Assembly (NCBI GenBank): GCA_910583855.1
Contig: CAJTYL010000004.1
Span: 1-64,000 of the forward strand
Direction of reading: 5' to 3'
Origin: an uncultured Christensenella sp.
Lineage (GTDB): Bacteria > Bacillota > Clostridia > Christensenellales > Borkfalkiaceae
Length of the DNA: 64,000 nt
The notes beneath the pieces are model-generated. The model searched no databases. It was not told where the DNA came from and saw only the letters and a program-made list of their open reading frames with translations. A program made the translations under genes and the position numbers. Below, piece after piece: positions 22,825-31,881 of this stretch (positions within the stretch are counted from its first letter, which is position 1; every line of letters begins with the position of its first letter).

Positions 22825-23580
22825 ATGGAAGAAATTATAAAACTCAGCGGAGTAAACAAATTATATAAATCAAAAAACGACGAAGTTTGTGCGCTTTCCG
22901 ACGTGAATTTAACCGTATACCGCGGCGAAATAGTAGGAGTTATAGGTTTTTCGGGCGCGGGGAAGTCAACGTTGGTGCGCTGTATAAACGCTTTGGAAAC
23001 GCCTGACAGCGGCAACGTTACGGTTTTGGGCAAGAACGTTAACGGATTGAAAACCGCCGACCTTTTGAAGCTAAGACGCAAGATAGGGATGATTTTCCAA
23101 GGTTTTAACCTGTTGCAACAAAAAACAGTTTTGAAAAACGTTGCTTTTCCGTTGGAAGTTGCGGGCGTAAAGAGGAAAGACGCGGCAAAAAAAGCTGAAG
23201 AACTTTTAAAAGAAATGGGCTTGGGCGACAAACTGAAAGCTTATCCCGCGCAACTTTCTGGCGGGCAGAAACAACGCGTTGCAATTGCGCGCGCCCTTGC
23301 AAACGACCCCGAAATTCTTCTCTGTGACGAAGCGACAAGCGCGCTTGACGCGGAAACTTCCGCACAGATTTTAAAGCTTTTAAAAAGCATAAACGAAACG
23401 CGCGGAATAACCGTTGTAATTATCGCCCATCAGCTCAGCGTTATCAAAAACGCCTGTGCGCGCGTGGCGGTGATAGACGGCGGCAAGCTGTGTGAAACGG
23501 GCGCGGTGGAAGAAGTGTTTTCAAACCCGCAAACCGCGGCAACTAAAAGACTTTTGGCTTTTGAAGGAGAAGATTTATGA
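22825..23580 (+). CDS. metN: Methionine ABC transporter ATPase, without NIL domain
   Basis: 251-residue ABC ATPase: Walker A GFSGAGKST, Q-loop MIFQGFNLLQQKTV, signature LSGGQKQRVAIARAL, Walker B ILLCDEATSALD, H-loop IIAHQ. E. coli MetN has about 343 residues because a C-terminal NIL/ACT domain binds methionine and shuts the transporter; that domain is absent here. ATG 22825 follows CAGGAG; upstream in-frame extension reads through the leader hairpins. It overlaps metI by 4 nt. Feedback control therefore probably rests on the RNA leader. Confidence 0.92.
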   Translation: MEEIIKLSGVNKLYKSKNDEVCALSDVNLTVYRGEIVGVIGFSGAGKSTLVRCINALETPDSGNVTVLGKNVNGLKTADLLKLRRKIGMIFQGFNLLQQKTVLKNVAFPLEVAGVKRKDAAKKAEELLKEMGLGDKLKAYPAQLSGGQKQRVAIARALANDPEILLCDEATSALDAETSAQILKLLKSINETRGITVVIIAHQLSVIKNACARVAVIDGGKLCETGAVEEVFSNPQTAATKRLLAFEGEDL

Positions 23581-24245
23581 CGGATTTAATTTGGCAGGAA
23601 ATCGGAAAGGGGCTGTGGGACACGCTTTACGTTTCGGTTCTTTCAACTTTGCTTGCTTACGCCGTGGGGTTGCCGCTGGGCGTGGTTCTTGCAATAACAG
23701 ATAAGAACGGCTTGAAGAAAAACCTTATCGTCAATAAAACGCTCGGAATAATAATCAATATTTTAAGAAGCGTGCCTTTTTTAATTCTTTTCGTGTTGGT
23801 TATACCGTTTACGCGGTTGGTTGCAGGAACTTCCATAGGCGCTACGGCGAGCATAGTTCCGCTGACGATAGCGGCTGCGCCCTTCATTGCAAGGCTTACA
23901 GAAACCTCTTTAAAGGAAGTCGACGGCGGCGTTATAGAAGCTGCGCTTGCCTGCGGAACGCCTACGGCTAAAATTATTTATAAGGCGGTAATCCCTGAAG
24001 CGCTCCCCTCATTATTGTCAAACTCTGTAATCGCGTTCGTAACTGTGGTCGGTTATTCGGCGATGGCGGGCTTCTGCGGCGGCGGAGGGCTTGGGCAAAT
24101 TGCAATTAAGTACGGTTATTACAACAACAATCAAACGGTGATGTTCGTGTCCGTGGCGGTGATAGTGGTCATAGTCCAGCTCTTTCAGGAGGGCGGGCTG
24201 TGGCTGGCGCGGTTCAAGGACAAACGCAGAAAAAATTCAAAATAA
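23577..24245 (+). CDS. metI: Methionine ABC transporter permease
   Basis: 222 residues, about five transmembrane helices, MetI type. The EAA loop is EVDGGVIEAALACGTPTAKIIYKAVIPEALP-like, seen here in the EAALACGTPTAKIIYKAVIP core, with conserved RSVPFLILFV and YSAMAGFCGGGGLGQIA. Coupled to metN through an ATGA overlap; metQ follows. Imports D/L-methionine by family knowledge. Confidence 0.93.
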   Translation: MTDLIWQEIGKGLWDTLYVSVLSTLLAYAVGLPLGVVLAITDKNGLKKNLIVNKTLGIIINILRSVPFLILFVLVIPFTRLVAGTSIGATASIVPLTIAAAPFIARLTETSLKEVDGGVIEAALACGTPTAKIIYKAVIPEALPSLLSNSVIAFVTVVGYSAMAGFCGGGGLGQIAIKYGYYNNNQTVMFVSVAVIVVIVQLFQEGGLWLARFKDKRRKNSK

Positions 24246-24290
24246 TTAATAGAGGTCAGCCCTCCTTAAATGGGCGAAGGAGAAATAATT

Positions 24291-25124
24291 ATGAAAAAGT
24301 TTTTTAAGATTTTAACGGCTTCGGCGCTTGCGGTTTCTATTGCGGCAGGCGCTGCGGCTTTTGCCGCCTGCAACGACGGCGACAGCGTGATAAAGGTTGC
24401 GGCGAGCATAACCCCGCACGCCGAGATATTGACGGAAGTGGTAAAGCCCGCGCTTGCGGATAAGGGATACACTCTCGAAGTAATAGAGTTCACCGATTAC
24501 GTTCAGCCTAACTTGGTTGTGGGACAGGGCGAGGCGGACGCAAATTACTTTCAGCATAACCTGTATTTAGAGGACTTTAACGCTCAGCGCGGCACGCATC
24601 TGAACGCCGTCGCGCAGGTGCATTACGAACCGTTTGCGGCGTACAAAGGCGGCAAGTTTACGGGCGGTGATTTAAGCGCTTTGCCCAACGGAGCAAAGAT
24701 AGGTATCCCGAACGACGGCACTAACGAAGCGCGCGCCCTGAAACTTCTTGAAAAGGAGGGACTTATAACCCTAAAAACCGACGTCGTATCGTCAAATGCG
24801 ACTAAGCTCGATATCGTTTCCAATCCCAAAAATCTGTATATAGTTGAGCTGGAAGCGGCGCAGGTCGCAAAATCCCTTCCCGATTTGGCGGTAGGCGTCG
24901 TTAACGGAAATTATGCGTTGCAGAACAGCCTGAAAATTGCAGACGCAATTGCTTCCGAGGATAAGACGGACGATGCGGTAAGGCAGTACGTAAACGTGCT
25001 CGCAGTTAAAGCGGGCAACGAGGAAAGCCCTAAGATAAAGGCGTTGGTTGAAGCGCTTTTATCCGACGACGTTAAGAATTTCATACAAACCCGTTACGGC
25101 GGCGCGGTCGTTGCGGTATTTTAA
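24291..25124 (+). CDS. metQ: Methionine-binding lipoprotein MetQ
   Basis: 277 residues of the NlpA/MetQ family. Lipoprotein signal with FAAC (Cys 27). Then VAASITPHAEILTEV, LVVGQGEADANYFQHN, IGIPNDGTNEARAL and VGVVNGNYAL, all MetQ hallmarks. GAAGGAG precedes the ATG; the in-frame start at 24270 is disfavoured because it lies upstream of the signal peptide. Delivers substrate to MetNI at the outer face of the membrane. Confidence 0.93.
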   Translation: MKKFFKILTASALAVSIAAGAAAFAACNDGDSVIKVAASITPHAEILTEVVKPALADKGYTLEVIEFTDYVQPNLVVGQGEADANYFQHNLYLEDFNAQRGTHLNAVAQVHYEPFAAYKGGKFTGGDLSALPNGAKIGIPNDGTNEARALKLLEKEGLITLKTDVVSSNATKLDIVSNPKNLYIVELEAAQVAKSLPDLAVGVVNGNYALQNSLKIADAIASEDKTDDAVRQYVNVLAVKAGNEESPKIKALVEALLSDDVKNFIQTRYGGAVVAVF

Positions 25125-25136
25125 AGATTTACATAT

Positions 25137-25173
25137 AAACCGCCGCCCGCGGATAACCTGCGGGCGGCGGTTT
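25137..25173. terminator. Shared terminator of metQ and spmB
   Basis: 14-bp GC-rich stem (25137-25150 / 25160-25173) between convergent metQ and spmB; its 3' edge touches the spmB stop codon. Confidence 0.8.
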
Positions 25174-25675
25174 ACATTACCCTGCATAAAAGGCAGGCGA
25201 CTACGGTTGAGGCGAGGGTGCCTATAAGCACGGCAAGGATGGGTACGAACAGTTTTTTTGATTTGGTTTTTGCGAAGTAAACTGCGGATATGTAAAACAC
25301 CGTTTCGGACGAGCCGAAGCACACGCACGCGCACCTCGTTATATAGCTGTCCGCGCCGTAGTTTTTTATTATTTCGTTCAGGTACGCGATAGAACCGCTT
25401 CCCGAAAAGGGCTTTATTAAAACCAACTTCGTAAGCTCGGGCGGTATTCCTAAAAACCCGAATACGGGGGATAAAAGCTTGGTTAGCGCGTCCGCAAGCC
25501 CCGAAGCTTCAAATGCTTCGCACATCATAAAGATTGCGGCAAGGCATGGTATAAGCGAAACGGTGAACCGCACGGCTTCCTTTACGCCGGCGGAAAACTC
25601 GTCGTAGATTTTCACCTTTTTGTATAGGGCAAAGCCGAACACCGTTATAAATACCGCGGGAATGATATAAACCAT
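25172..25675 (-). CDS. spmB: Spore maturation protein B
   Basis: 167 residues, membrane protein with nucleoside-transporter-gate fold. FSAGVKEAVRFTVSLIPCLA, FEASGLADALTKLLSPVFGF, IKPFSGSGSIAYLNEII and CVCFGSSETVFYISAVYF are typical of SpmB. With SpmA it promotes spore core dehydration. Its start overlaps the spmA stop by 1-3 nt (TAATG). Confidence 0.93.
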   Translation of the reverse strand: MVYIIPAVFITVFGFALYKKVKIYDEFSAGVKEAVRFTVSLIPCLAAIFMMCEAFEASGLADALTKLLSPVFGFLGIPPELTKLVLIKPFSGSGSIAYLNEIIKNYGADSYITRCACVCFGSSETVFYISAVYFAKTKSKKLFVPILAVLIGTLASTVVACLLCRVM

Positions 25676-26250
25676 TAGCTGCCCGCCTTTTTTTTGCGCT
25701 TTTTGCTTAGTTTACCGAATAATAAAAATAAAACGACGGCGACGGCGGTGGAGACGACGGTGCATATTAAAGACGGCAGAAAAATATCGAAGGCGGCGCC
25801 GCTGCCCGCAGAGGTGCGCAGGGCGATGACGGTGGATGGAATAAGTTGGATAGACGTCGCGTTTATGACGAACAAAAGCTTTTGCGCAAATTCGTTTTTA
25901 TCCTTTTCCAACTCGTCTATCGCTTTAACGGCGTAGGGGGTAGCCGCCCCGCCTATGCCTAAAAGATTACAGGATAAATTCATTGCAACGTTTTCAAGCG
26001 CGGCTTCGTTGTCCGTTTTAAAAATCCTGCGCGAAAGTGGCTTCAAGCCATTAGCCGCAAGTCTTGAAAACCCGCTTTTTTCCGCAAGGCGCGAAAGCCC
26101 CATCCACACGGCGTATATGCAGAACAAAGTAAGCGCGGTGGCCGCCGCCTTTTCCCCGCCGCCCAAAAGCGTGGATAACAGCTTGTCCGGCGCAACTATT
26201 GTTATGACGACTAGCGATAACAGAAAAACCGCCGTAAAAATTGCATTCAT
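25675..26250 (-). CDS. spmA: Spore maturation protein A
   Basis: 191 residues, membrane protein. AATALTLFCIYAVWMGLSRL, NLSCNLLGIGGAATPYAVKA and FVINATSIQLIPSTVIALR mark SpmA. First gene of the spmA-spmB operon on the minus strand. Confidence 0.93.
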   Translation of the reverse strand: MNAIFTAVFLLSLVVITIVAPDKLLSTLLGGGEKAAATALTLFCIYAVWMGLSRLAEKSGFSRLAANGLKPLSRRIFKTDNEAALENVAMNLSCNLLGIGGAATPYAVKAIDELEKDKNEFAQKLLFVINATSIQLIPSTVIALRTSAGSGAAFDIFLPSLICTVVSTAVAVVLFLLFGKLSKKRKKKAGS

Positions 26251-26312
26251 AGATTAATTTTATTTACTTTAACGGCGTTTTATGTTAAAATCCAAGGGTA
26301 AATAAAGGAAAT

Positions 26313-26342
26313 TAACGGCGCAACCCAAAATGAAGTTTTGTG
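26313..26342 (-). repeat. Intergenic repeat family D, partial copy D2
   Basis: TTAACGGCGCAACCCAAAAT, same orientation and sequence as copy D1, ending just before the metG ribosome binding site. Confidence 0.5.
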
Positions 26343-26353
26343 GGGAGGTTTTT

Positions 26354-28339
26354 ATGAAAGAAAAATTTTATCTTACTACCGCGATAACCTATACTTCGGG
26401 CAAGCCGCATATCGGCAATACTTACGAGGCGATTTTTTCGGACGCAATCTGCCGTTTTAAGCGTATGCAGGGCTACGACGTTTTCTTTATGACGGGCACG
26501 GACGAGCACGGCTTGAAGGTTGAACAGAAAGCCGCCGCAAAGGGCGTAACCCCCAAGCAGTTCGTAGACGGGGTAGCCGCCGAGATAAAGAGGATATGGG
26601 ACATTATGAACGTGTCGTACGACAAGTTCATACGTACCACGGACGGCTATCACGAGGAAGCGGTTAAAAAGATTTTCACTAAGCTCTATAATCAGGGCGA
26701 TATTTACAAGGGCGCGTACGAGGGCTTGTACTGTACCCCTTGCGAAAGCTTCTGGACGGAAAGCCAGCTTGTAGACGGCAAGTGCCCCGACTGCGGCAGG
26801 GAAGTGAAGCCCGCCAAGGAGGAAGCTTATTTCTTCAAAATGGGCAAGTATGCGGACAGGCTCGTCAAGCATATAGTCACGCATTCCGAATTTATTCAGC
26901 CCGTATCCCGCAAAAATGAGATGATGAACAACTTTCTTTTGGCGGACGAATTTATAGGCAAAAGCGATAAGGAGCTTTTAGCTGCTTGCGAGAACGGCAC
27001 TTTAAAAACCAAAATTCAGGATTTGTGCGTGTCGCGCTCAACGTTTAAGTGGGGCGTACCCGTAGAGTTCGACAGCCGCCACGTCGTTTACGTCTGGCTG
27101 GACGCGCTCACCAACTATATAACGGGCGTAGGCTATAAACCCGAGGGGTCTTCGGAGCAATTCAAGAAGCTTTGGCCCGCAGACGTGCACGTTATCGGCA
27201 AGGATATAGTGCGCTTCCACACCATTTACTGGCCGATTTTCTTAATGGCGCTGGGCGAGGAGTTGCCCAAGTCCGTTTTGGGACACCCGTGGCTGTTGCA
27301 GGGCGGGGACAAGATGTCCAAGTCCAAGGGTAACGTTATGTACGCCGACGATATGGCGGATATTTTCGGCGTCGACGCGGTAAGATACTGCGTTTTGCAC
27401 GAAATGCCCTACGCAGACGACGGCGTTATTACGTGGGAGCTTATGACCGAGAGAATAAATTCCGACCTTGCGAACGTTTTGGGCAACCTCGTAAAGCGCA
27501 CCGTCGCAATGACGAATAAATACTTTAACGGCGTTGCCAAAAAGACGGGCGCGGAAGAGGACATAGATAAGGACTTCGAGGCAGTTATCCGTGGGGTGTA
27601 TGGCAAGGTTGCCGCTAAAATGGCGGAGTACAAGGTTGCGGACGCGCTTGACTGCCTGTGGACGCTGTTCCGCCGCGCAAACAAATATATCGACGAAACC
27701 GCACCTTGGCTACTTGCAAAGGACGGAAAGAAGGCGGACAGGCTTTCGGAGGTTTTATACAACCTGTTGCTTTCGTTGGATATAGGCGCAAATATTTTAA
27801 AGCCGTTTATGCCCGAAACCGCCGAAAAGATTTTAAAGGAAATAGGCGCGGTCGCTAGGACGGTTGGCGCAAGCGGTTGCAGGAAAGAATACGAGGTAAC
27901 GGCAGAGCCTTCAACGCTTTTTGAAAGGCTTAACTTCGCGGATATAAAACCCGTGATTGAAAAGATTGAGGAGAAACAGAGAATGGAGGCGGCGCCCGTG
28001 GAAGTAAACGAAAAGGAAGAAATTACGATAGACGATTTTGCGAAGATAGAGATGCGCGTCGGCACGGTGGTTGAGTGCGAAGCCGTCAAAAAGAGCAAGC
28101 TTTTGCACGAAACTGTTAGCCTCGGCAATAAACGTATTTCCGTACTTTCGGGAATAGCCAAACACTACACGGCGGAAGAAATGGTCGGCAAGCGCGTAAT
28201 TGTCGTTTGCAACCTTCCCCCGCGTGAAATGAAAGGGCTTTTGAGCGAGGGAATGATTATCTGCGCCGAAGCGCCCGACGGAACGCTTTCGATAGTTACG
28301 CCCGAAAAGGACGTGCCCGACGGGAGCCTGTTGTCGTGA
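26354..28339 (+). CDS. metG: Methionyl-tRNA synthetase with C-terminal tRNA-binding domain
   Basis: 661-residue class I synthetase. PHIGNTYEAI (HIGH box), the zinc knuckle CTPCESFW ... CPDCGRE, and KMSKSKGN (about residue 325). Residues about 555-661 form the EMAP/Trbp111-like tRNA-binding domain (FAKIEMRVGTVVECEAV, VVCNLPPREMKGLLSEGMII). GGAGG lies 6-7 nt before ATG 26354; an in-frame ATG at 26330 lies within repeat D2 and is rejected. Overlaps tatD by 4 nt (GTGA). Confidence 0.96.
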   Translation: MKEKFYLTTAITYTSGKPHIGNTYEAIFSDAICRFKRMQGYDVFFMTGTDEHGLKVEQKAAAKGVTPKQFVDGVAAEIKRIWDIMNVSYDKFIRTTDGYHEEAVKKIFTKLYNQGDIYKGAYEGLYCTPCESFWTESQLVDGKCPDCGREVKPAKEEAYFFKMGKYADRLVKHIVTHSEFIQPVSRKNEMMNNFLLADEFIGKSDKELLAACENGTLKTKIQDLCVSRSTFKWGVPVEFDSRHVVYVWLDALTNYITGVGYKPEGSSEQFKKLWPADVHVIGKDIVRFHTIYWPIFLMALGEELPKSVLGHPWLLQGGDKMSKSKGNVMYADDMADIFGVDAVRYCVLHEMPYADDGVITWELMTERINSDLANVLGNLVKRTVAMTNKYFNGVAKKTGAEEDIDKDFEAVIRGVYGKVAAKMAEYKVADALDCLWTLFRRANKYIDETAPWLLAKDGKKADRLSEVLYNLLLSLDIGANILKPFMPETAEKILKEIGAVARTVGASGCRKEYEVTAEPSTLFERLNFADIKPVIEKIEEKQRMEAAPVEVNEKEEITIDDFAKIEMRVGTVVECEAVKKSKLLHETVSLGNKRISVLSGIAKHYTAEEMVGKRVIVVCNLPPREMKGLLSEGMIICAEAPDGTLSIVTPEKDVPDGSLLS

Positions 28340-29112
28340 GATTTATCGACGTTCACTGTCACTTGGACGGCAGGCACTTCGAAGATCTTGACGAGTTGTT
28401 TATAAGACAGCGGGCTTGCGGGGTGGAAAAGGTTATAACCTGCGGGGTGGATTTGCCCACGAGCGTTGCCGTCAAGGAGATTGCGGAGAGGTACGAGGGC
28501 TGTTATTTTACGGCGGGCTTTCACCCGACCGAGCTTAGAGATTATAAAGAAGCCGACCTTGAAAAAATAGCCGAGCTTGCCCGACACGAAAAGTGCGTTG
28601 CAATCGGGGAGATCGGGCTTGATTATCACTATCCCGATACGGACAAGCTTCTGCAAAGGGAAGCCTTTATCGCGCAATTAAAGCTTGCAGATAAGCTCGC
28701 ATTACCCGTTGAAATTCATTCCCGTAACAGCGCGGAGGATATGTTCGGAATTTTAAAGGATAATTTAAGCCTTTTAAAAAACGGGTTTTTGCTGCACTGT
28801 TATTCACATTCCGTAGAAATGGCGACGGAGCTTGAAAAGGCGGGGGCGTACTTCTCTTTCGGCGGAACGAGCACCTATTCGGGTAGCAAAAAGGCGAGAA
28901 GATGTATTTCCGTTTTGGGGCTTACAAGGCTATTAACCGAAACGGACAGCCCGTATATGCCGCCGTCGTCGCGGGCGGGGCAGTTCCCGAACACTCCCGA
29001 AAGTATTCCCGAAATCGCCGCGAATATCGCGGAGCTTCACGGCGTTGGAGCGGAGGAGTGCGCGGATATTATATGGACGAATGCGCATACGCTGTTTAAA
29101 AAACTGAATTGA
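28336..29112 (+). CDS. TatD-family metal-dependent hydrolase (YcfH/YabD)
   Basis: 258-residue TIM-barrel DNase-like protein. FIDVHCHLD supplies the first metal His pair, GEIGLDYHY the catalytic Glu, PVEIHSRNS, LLHCYSHS, and LTETDSPYM the last metal Asp. GTG start overlaps the metG stop. metG - tatD - rsmA is the Bacillus metS-yabD-(yabE/rnmV)-ksgA order with yabE and rnmV lacking. Confidence 0.93.
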   Translation: MRFIDVHCHLDGRHFEDLDELFIRQRACGVEKVITCGVDLPTSVAVKEIAERYEGCYFTAGFHPTELRDYKEADLEKIAELARHEKCVAIGEIGLDYHYPDTDKLLQREAFIAQLKLADKLALPVEIHSRNSAEDMFGILKDNLSLLKNGFLLHCYSHSVEMATELEKAGAYFSFGGTSTYSGSKKARRCISVLGLTRLLTETDSPYMPPSSRAGQFPNTPESIPEIAANIAELHGVGAEECADIIWTNAHTLFKKLN

Positions 29113-29155
29113 TAAACCGCGTAACACGAAATCACGAAATTTAATTTGCGCAGAA
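29113..29155 (-). repeat. Degenerate family D-like copy D6
   Basis: On the minus strand it reads TATTCTGCGCAAATTAAATT then TCGTGATTTCGTG, resembling the first half of the copies at 1814 and 53302. Weak match. Confidence 0.35.
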
Positions 29156-29185
29156 TAATAAATAAAATTTGTAGTATAAAAGTCA

Positions 29186-29218
29186 AAGCCCCTGCGCATA
29201 ACCGCGCAGGGGCTTCTT
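29186..29218 (+). terminator. metG-tatD terminator
   Basis: AAGCCCCTGCGC / GCGCAGGGGCTT stem with ATAACC loop, then CTTCCTCTT. Confidence 0.75.
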
Positions 29219-29249
29219 CCTCTTAGGTGTCGTAAAGGTGGTAAAACCG

Positions 29250-29278
29250 TTTACAAAATCAGTTTGGGTTGATATAAT
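29250..29278 (+). promoter_or_regulatory. rsmA promoter
   Basis: TTTACA (29250-29255), 17-bp spacer, TATAAT (29273-29278), about 30 nt before ATG 29309. Confidence 0.7.
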
Positions 29279-29308
29279 ATCTTTATACTTTTTAAGGTCG
29301 GCTAAAAT

Positions 29309-30142
29309 ATGGAAAACGATTTGAAATCCGTGCTTTCGGAGTGCGGGTTCAGCTTTAAAAAGAAGTTCGGGCAGAACTTTATAACCGACAAAAACCTGCT
29401 GTCCTCGATAGTTGCCTGCGCGGGCGTGGACGAGGACGACGCCGTTTTAGAGATAGGTTGCGGCGCGGGAACGCTTACGCGCGCCATTGCGGAACGCGCT
29501 AAAAGGGTCGTTGCTTTTGAGGTGGACGCTTCTTTAAAGTCCGTGCTTGCGCGCACACTTGCTGGCGTTGATAACGCGGAGGTCGTGTTCAAGGATTTTT
29601 TAAAGGTTAATCTTGCGGAGCTTGAAAAGAAAATAGGCGCATACCGCGTGGTCGCAAACCTGCCTTATTACGTAACCACGCCGCTTATCTGCAAGCTTTT
29701 GGAAGAGGGCAAATCCTGCAAAAGCTTGACCGTAATGGTTCAGGAAGAGGTAGCGGAGCGGTTTTGCGCAAAAGAAAATACCCCCGAGTACGGCGCGATA
29801 ACCGCGATTATCGCGCTCAGGGCAAATGCGGAAATAGTAAAAAGAGTGCCGCGGACTATGTTTACGCCCCGACCCAACGTCGACAGCGCGGTGGTAAAGC
29901 TGACAATCGAGGACGGGCGTATTGCCGTCAAGGACGAAGAGCTTTATAAAAAAGTAGTACACGCGGCGTTTCTTGCACGGAGAAAGACGCTTGAAAACAA
30001 TCTTGTGAATGCGTTCAAGCTTTCAAGGGAAGCGGCGCAAAGCCTGCTTTTAAACTGCGGAATCGACTTGAAAGCGCGGGGCGAAACCCTTTCCCCCGAA
30101 GCCTTCGCCCGCCTTTCGGACGAGCTTTACAAAATTAAATAA
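29309..30142 (+). CDS. rsmA: 16S rRNA dimethyladenosine methyltransferase
   Basis: 277 residues, KsgA/RsmA. KKFGQNFITDKNLL, the SAM loop VLEIGCGAGTLTRAIA, the catalytic NLPYY, and FTPRPNVDSAVVKL. It dimethylates two adenines near the 3' end of 16S rRNA. Monocistronic between its promoter and the hairpin at 30152. Confidence 0.96.
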   Translation: MENDLKSVLSECGFSFKKKFGQNFITDKNLLSSIVACAGVDEDDAVLEIGCGAGTLTRAIAERAKRVVAFEVDASLKSVLARTLAGVDNAEVVFKDFLKVNLAELEKKIGAYRVVANLPYYVTTPLICKLLEEGKSCKSLTVMVQEEVAERFCAKENTPEYGAITAIIALRANAEIVKRVPRTMFTPRPNVDSAVVKLTIEDGRIAVKDEELYKKVVHAAFLARRKTLENNLVNAFKLSREAAQSLLLNCGIDLKARGETLSPEAFARLSDELYKIK

Positions 30143-30151
30143 TACGCTTTG

Positions 30152-30180
30152 CGCCCGCGGGGAACGAACCCGCGGGCGTT
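30152..30180 (+). terminator. rsmA terminator
   Basis: CGCCCGCGGG / CCCGCGGGCG stem; poor T run (TTCATT). Confidence 0.6.
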
Positions 30181-30265
30181 CATTATATGCAGCATAGAAA
30201 AATTTTGTTCTAACTTAATACGGGGCGGCATAAGCTAAGGTAGATAAAAGTTTTCGGAGGAAAGT

Positions 30266-31036
30266 ATGAACGAAGAATTAGACTATGCCGAGATGCTTGA
30301 AATACCCGTTAGCACCGTGAACGTAGTAAAGAAGAAGAGCATTTTCAAGCACAAACCATTTTTTGCGCCTAAGGAAAAGCAGCAGGAGGCGCCCGCGGCG
30401 GACGATTTGAAGGACCTCGTCGTCGACAGTGTGAACGAGCGCGTCGGCGCGTATACCTATACGGAGGATTTATCCGAACCCGCAAAGCCCGAAAAGAAGA
30501 GTAAATTTTTCGGAAAGGACAAGGGCAGCAAGATAATTTTAACCGAGCTCGTCGCAGTTTGCGTACTTGCCGCAGCAATTTTCCTTACGAATATATTTAT
30601 GCCCAACAGTGCAATTAATACCTTTCTGGGTACGCTTACGGGCAACGGGCAAAAGCCCGAGCCCGAGCCCACGTATAACGAGATTACGTTATCGTCCGTC
30701 GTAAGCGAAAAATCCGACGCGGTGGTTAGCGTTTCCGAAAGCGGCGTTCTTTCCTTTACGGCTAAGGGCAGCGTGTACCCCGTTTGCGCCGGTAAAATCG
30801 CTTCCGTAACCAAGAACGGCGAAACGTTCACGGTTGAAATTGCGCACACCTCAACGTTTACGAGCGTGATTACGGGACTTACCGACGTTTACTCTGCAAA
30901 AGGTACTTCCGTTCAGGCCAACATTCCATTTGCATACTCCGAGGGAGAACAGGAAGTGCAGGTATCCATGTACGATAACGGTACGCTTTTAAATTGCTAT
31001 ACTCTTTCGGGTGTAGTGCCCGTCTGGAACTCGTGA
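30266..31036 (+). CDS. spoIVFA: SpoIVFA-like regulator of SpoIVFB
   Basis: 256 residues. A charged cytoplasmic N-terminus (about 90 residues), one transmembrane helix (ILTELVAVCVLAAAIFLTNI) and an extracytoplasmic beta-rich domain (residues about 135-256). This resembles the degenerate LytM/M23 fold of SpoIVFA, e.g. GVLSFTAKGSVYPVCAGKIA and YSAKGTSVQANIPFAYSEG. Metal ligands are absent, as in SpoIVFA. The GTGA overlap with the M50 protease is the main support: SpoIVFA holds and inhibits SpoIVFB in the outer forespore membrane. GGAGG precedes the ATG. Confidence 0.72.
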   Translation: MNEELDYAEMLEIPVSTVNVVKKKSIFKHKPFFAPKEKQQEAPAADDLKDLVVDSVNERVGAYTYTEDLSEPAKPEKKSKFFGKDKGSKIILTELVAVCVLAAAIFLTNIFMPNSAINTFLGTLTGNGQKPEPEPTYNEITLSSVVSEKSDAVVSVSESGVLSFTAKGSVYPVCAGKIASVTKNGETFTVEIAHTSTFTSVITGLTDVYSAKGTSVQANIPFAYSEGEQEVQVSMYDNGTLLNCYTLSGVVPVWNS

Positions 31037-31833
31037 AGATAACAATTCACCCGTTGTTTCTGGCGGTAGGACTTCTGTCCGCGCTTTTCGGCGGTTTGCC
31101 GATATTCATTATATGCGCATTGACCGCACTCCTGCACGAGTGCGGTCATATATTTTGCGCGGCGCGTCTGGGCTTCGAGTGCAAGAAGATAAGCCTTATG
31201 CCCTTCGGCGCGGCGGCGGTATGCGATATAGAGGGGATTTCGCCATCGGACGAGGTGAAGCTATCCTTGGCGGGTCCGCTCGTCAACTTTATTCTTTGCG
31301 TGGGCGTTGCGGGGCTATGGTGGTTTTTTCCCGAAACCTACGCGTATACCGATTTGATTTTTTACGCAAGCGCGGGTATGCTCGTTCTGAACCTGTTGCC
31401 CGCGTATCCTCTGGACGGCGGAAGGGTGGTAAAGTGCGTTTTGGGCAGCTTTCTGAAAAAGACCAAAGCGCTGAATTTAGCGCTGCGCATAACGAATATT
31501 TCAGTCGTCGTAGCGCTTGTTTTTATATTTATTTTCGCAATAAGAAATATAACTCTTCTTACGGTGGCGGCGCTCCTTTTATGTTCGGCTCTGACCAAAA
31601 GCCCGCCCGCCGTTAAAATAAATTTTGCTTCGAAAAAGAAGAAAAAGGGGCTGGAGATACGCTACGTCATTTTAGATGAAAACGCAACCTTTAAAGACGC
31701 CTTGCGCTTCGTGGATTCAAGCCGTTATCTTATTTTGCAGCTTTATAACGAAAAATTCCTCGATGAAATCACCGAGGACGAGTTGTATGAAAAACTTTTG
31801 ACGCGTAGCATATACGATAAAATCTTGGAGTAA
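31033..31833 (+). CDS. spoIVFB: Stage IV sporulation intramembrane protease SpoIVFB
   Basis: 266-residue M50 site-2 protease, normally cleaving pro-sigma-K. The active site HECGH is in helix 2 (TALLHECGHIFCAAR), and the second motif LLPAYPLDGGRV supplies the Asp ligand. About five hydrophobic segments, then a CBS-like tail (ENATFKDALRFVDSSRYLIL). The GTG at 31033 is chosen because it overlaps the spoIVFA stop and gives the conserved KITIHPLF start. Repeat copy A5 lies on its stop codon. Confidence 0.9.
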   Translation: MKITIHPLFLAVGLLSALFGGLPIFIICALTALLHECGHIFCAARLGFECKKISLMPFGAAAVCDIEGISPSDEVKLSLAGPLVNFILCVGVAGLWWFFPETYAYTDLIFYASAGMLVLNLLPAYPLDGGRVVKCVLGSFLKKTKALNLALRITNISVVVALVFIFIFAIRNITLLTVAALLLCSALTKSPPAVKINFASKKKKKGLEIRYVILDENATFKDALRFVDSSRYLILQLYNEKFLDEITEDELYEKLLTRSIYDKILE

Positions 31834-31863
31834 AACGCATACAAGCGGCGTTATGCGTTTTAT
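31832..31863. repeat. Minimal family A element A5 (two ends only)
   Basis: AAAACGCAT, 12 nt, ATGCGTTTT. Only the terminal inverted repeats and AAGCGGCG remain, so it is probably an internal deletion of a family A element. It starts on the spoIVFB stop codon and could fold as a terminator. Confidence 0.65.
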
Positions 31864-31881
31864 ATCGATTGAGATTTTTAT

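Noticed and set aside
27409..28161. 250-residue minus-strand frame inside metG
   Set aside because: Ser/Ile/Leu-rich shadow of the methionyl-tRNA synthetase tail.
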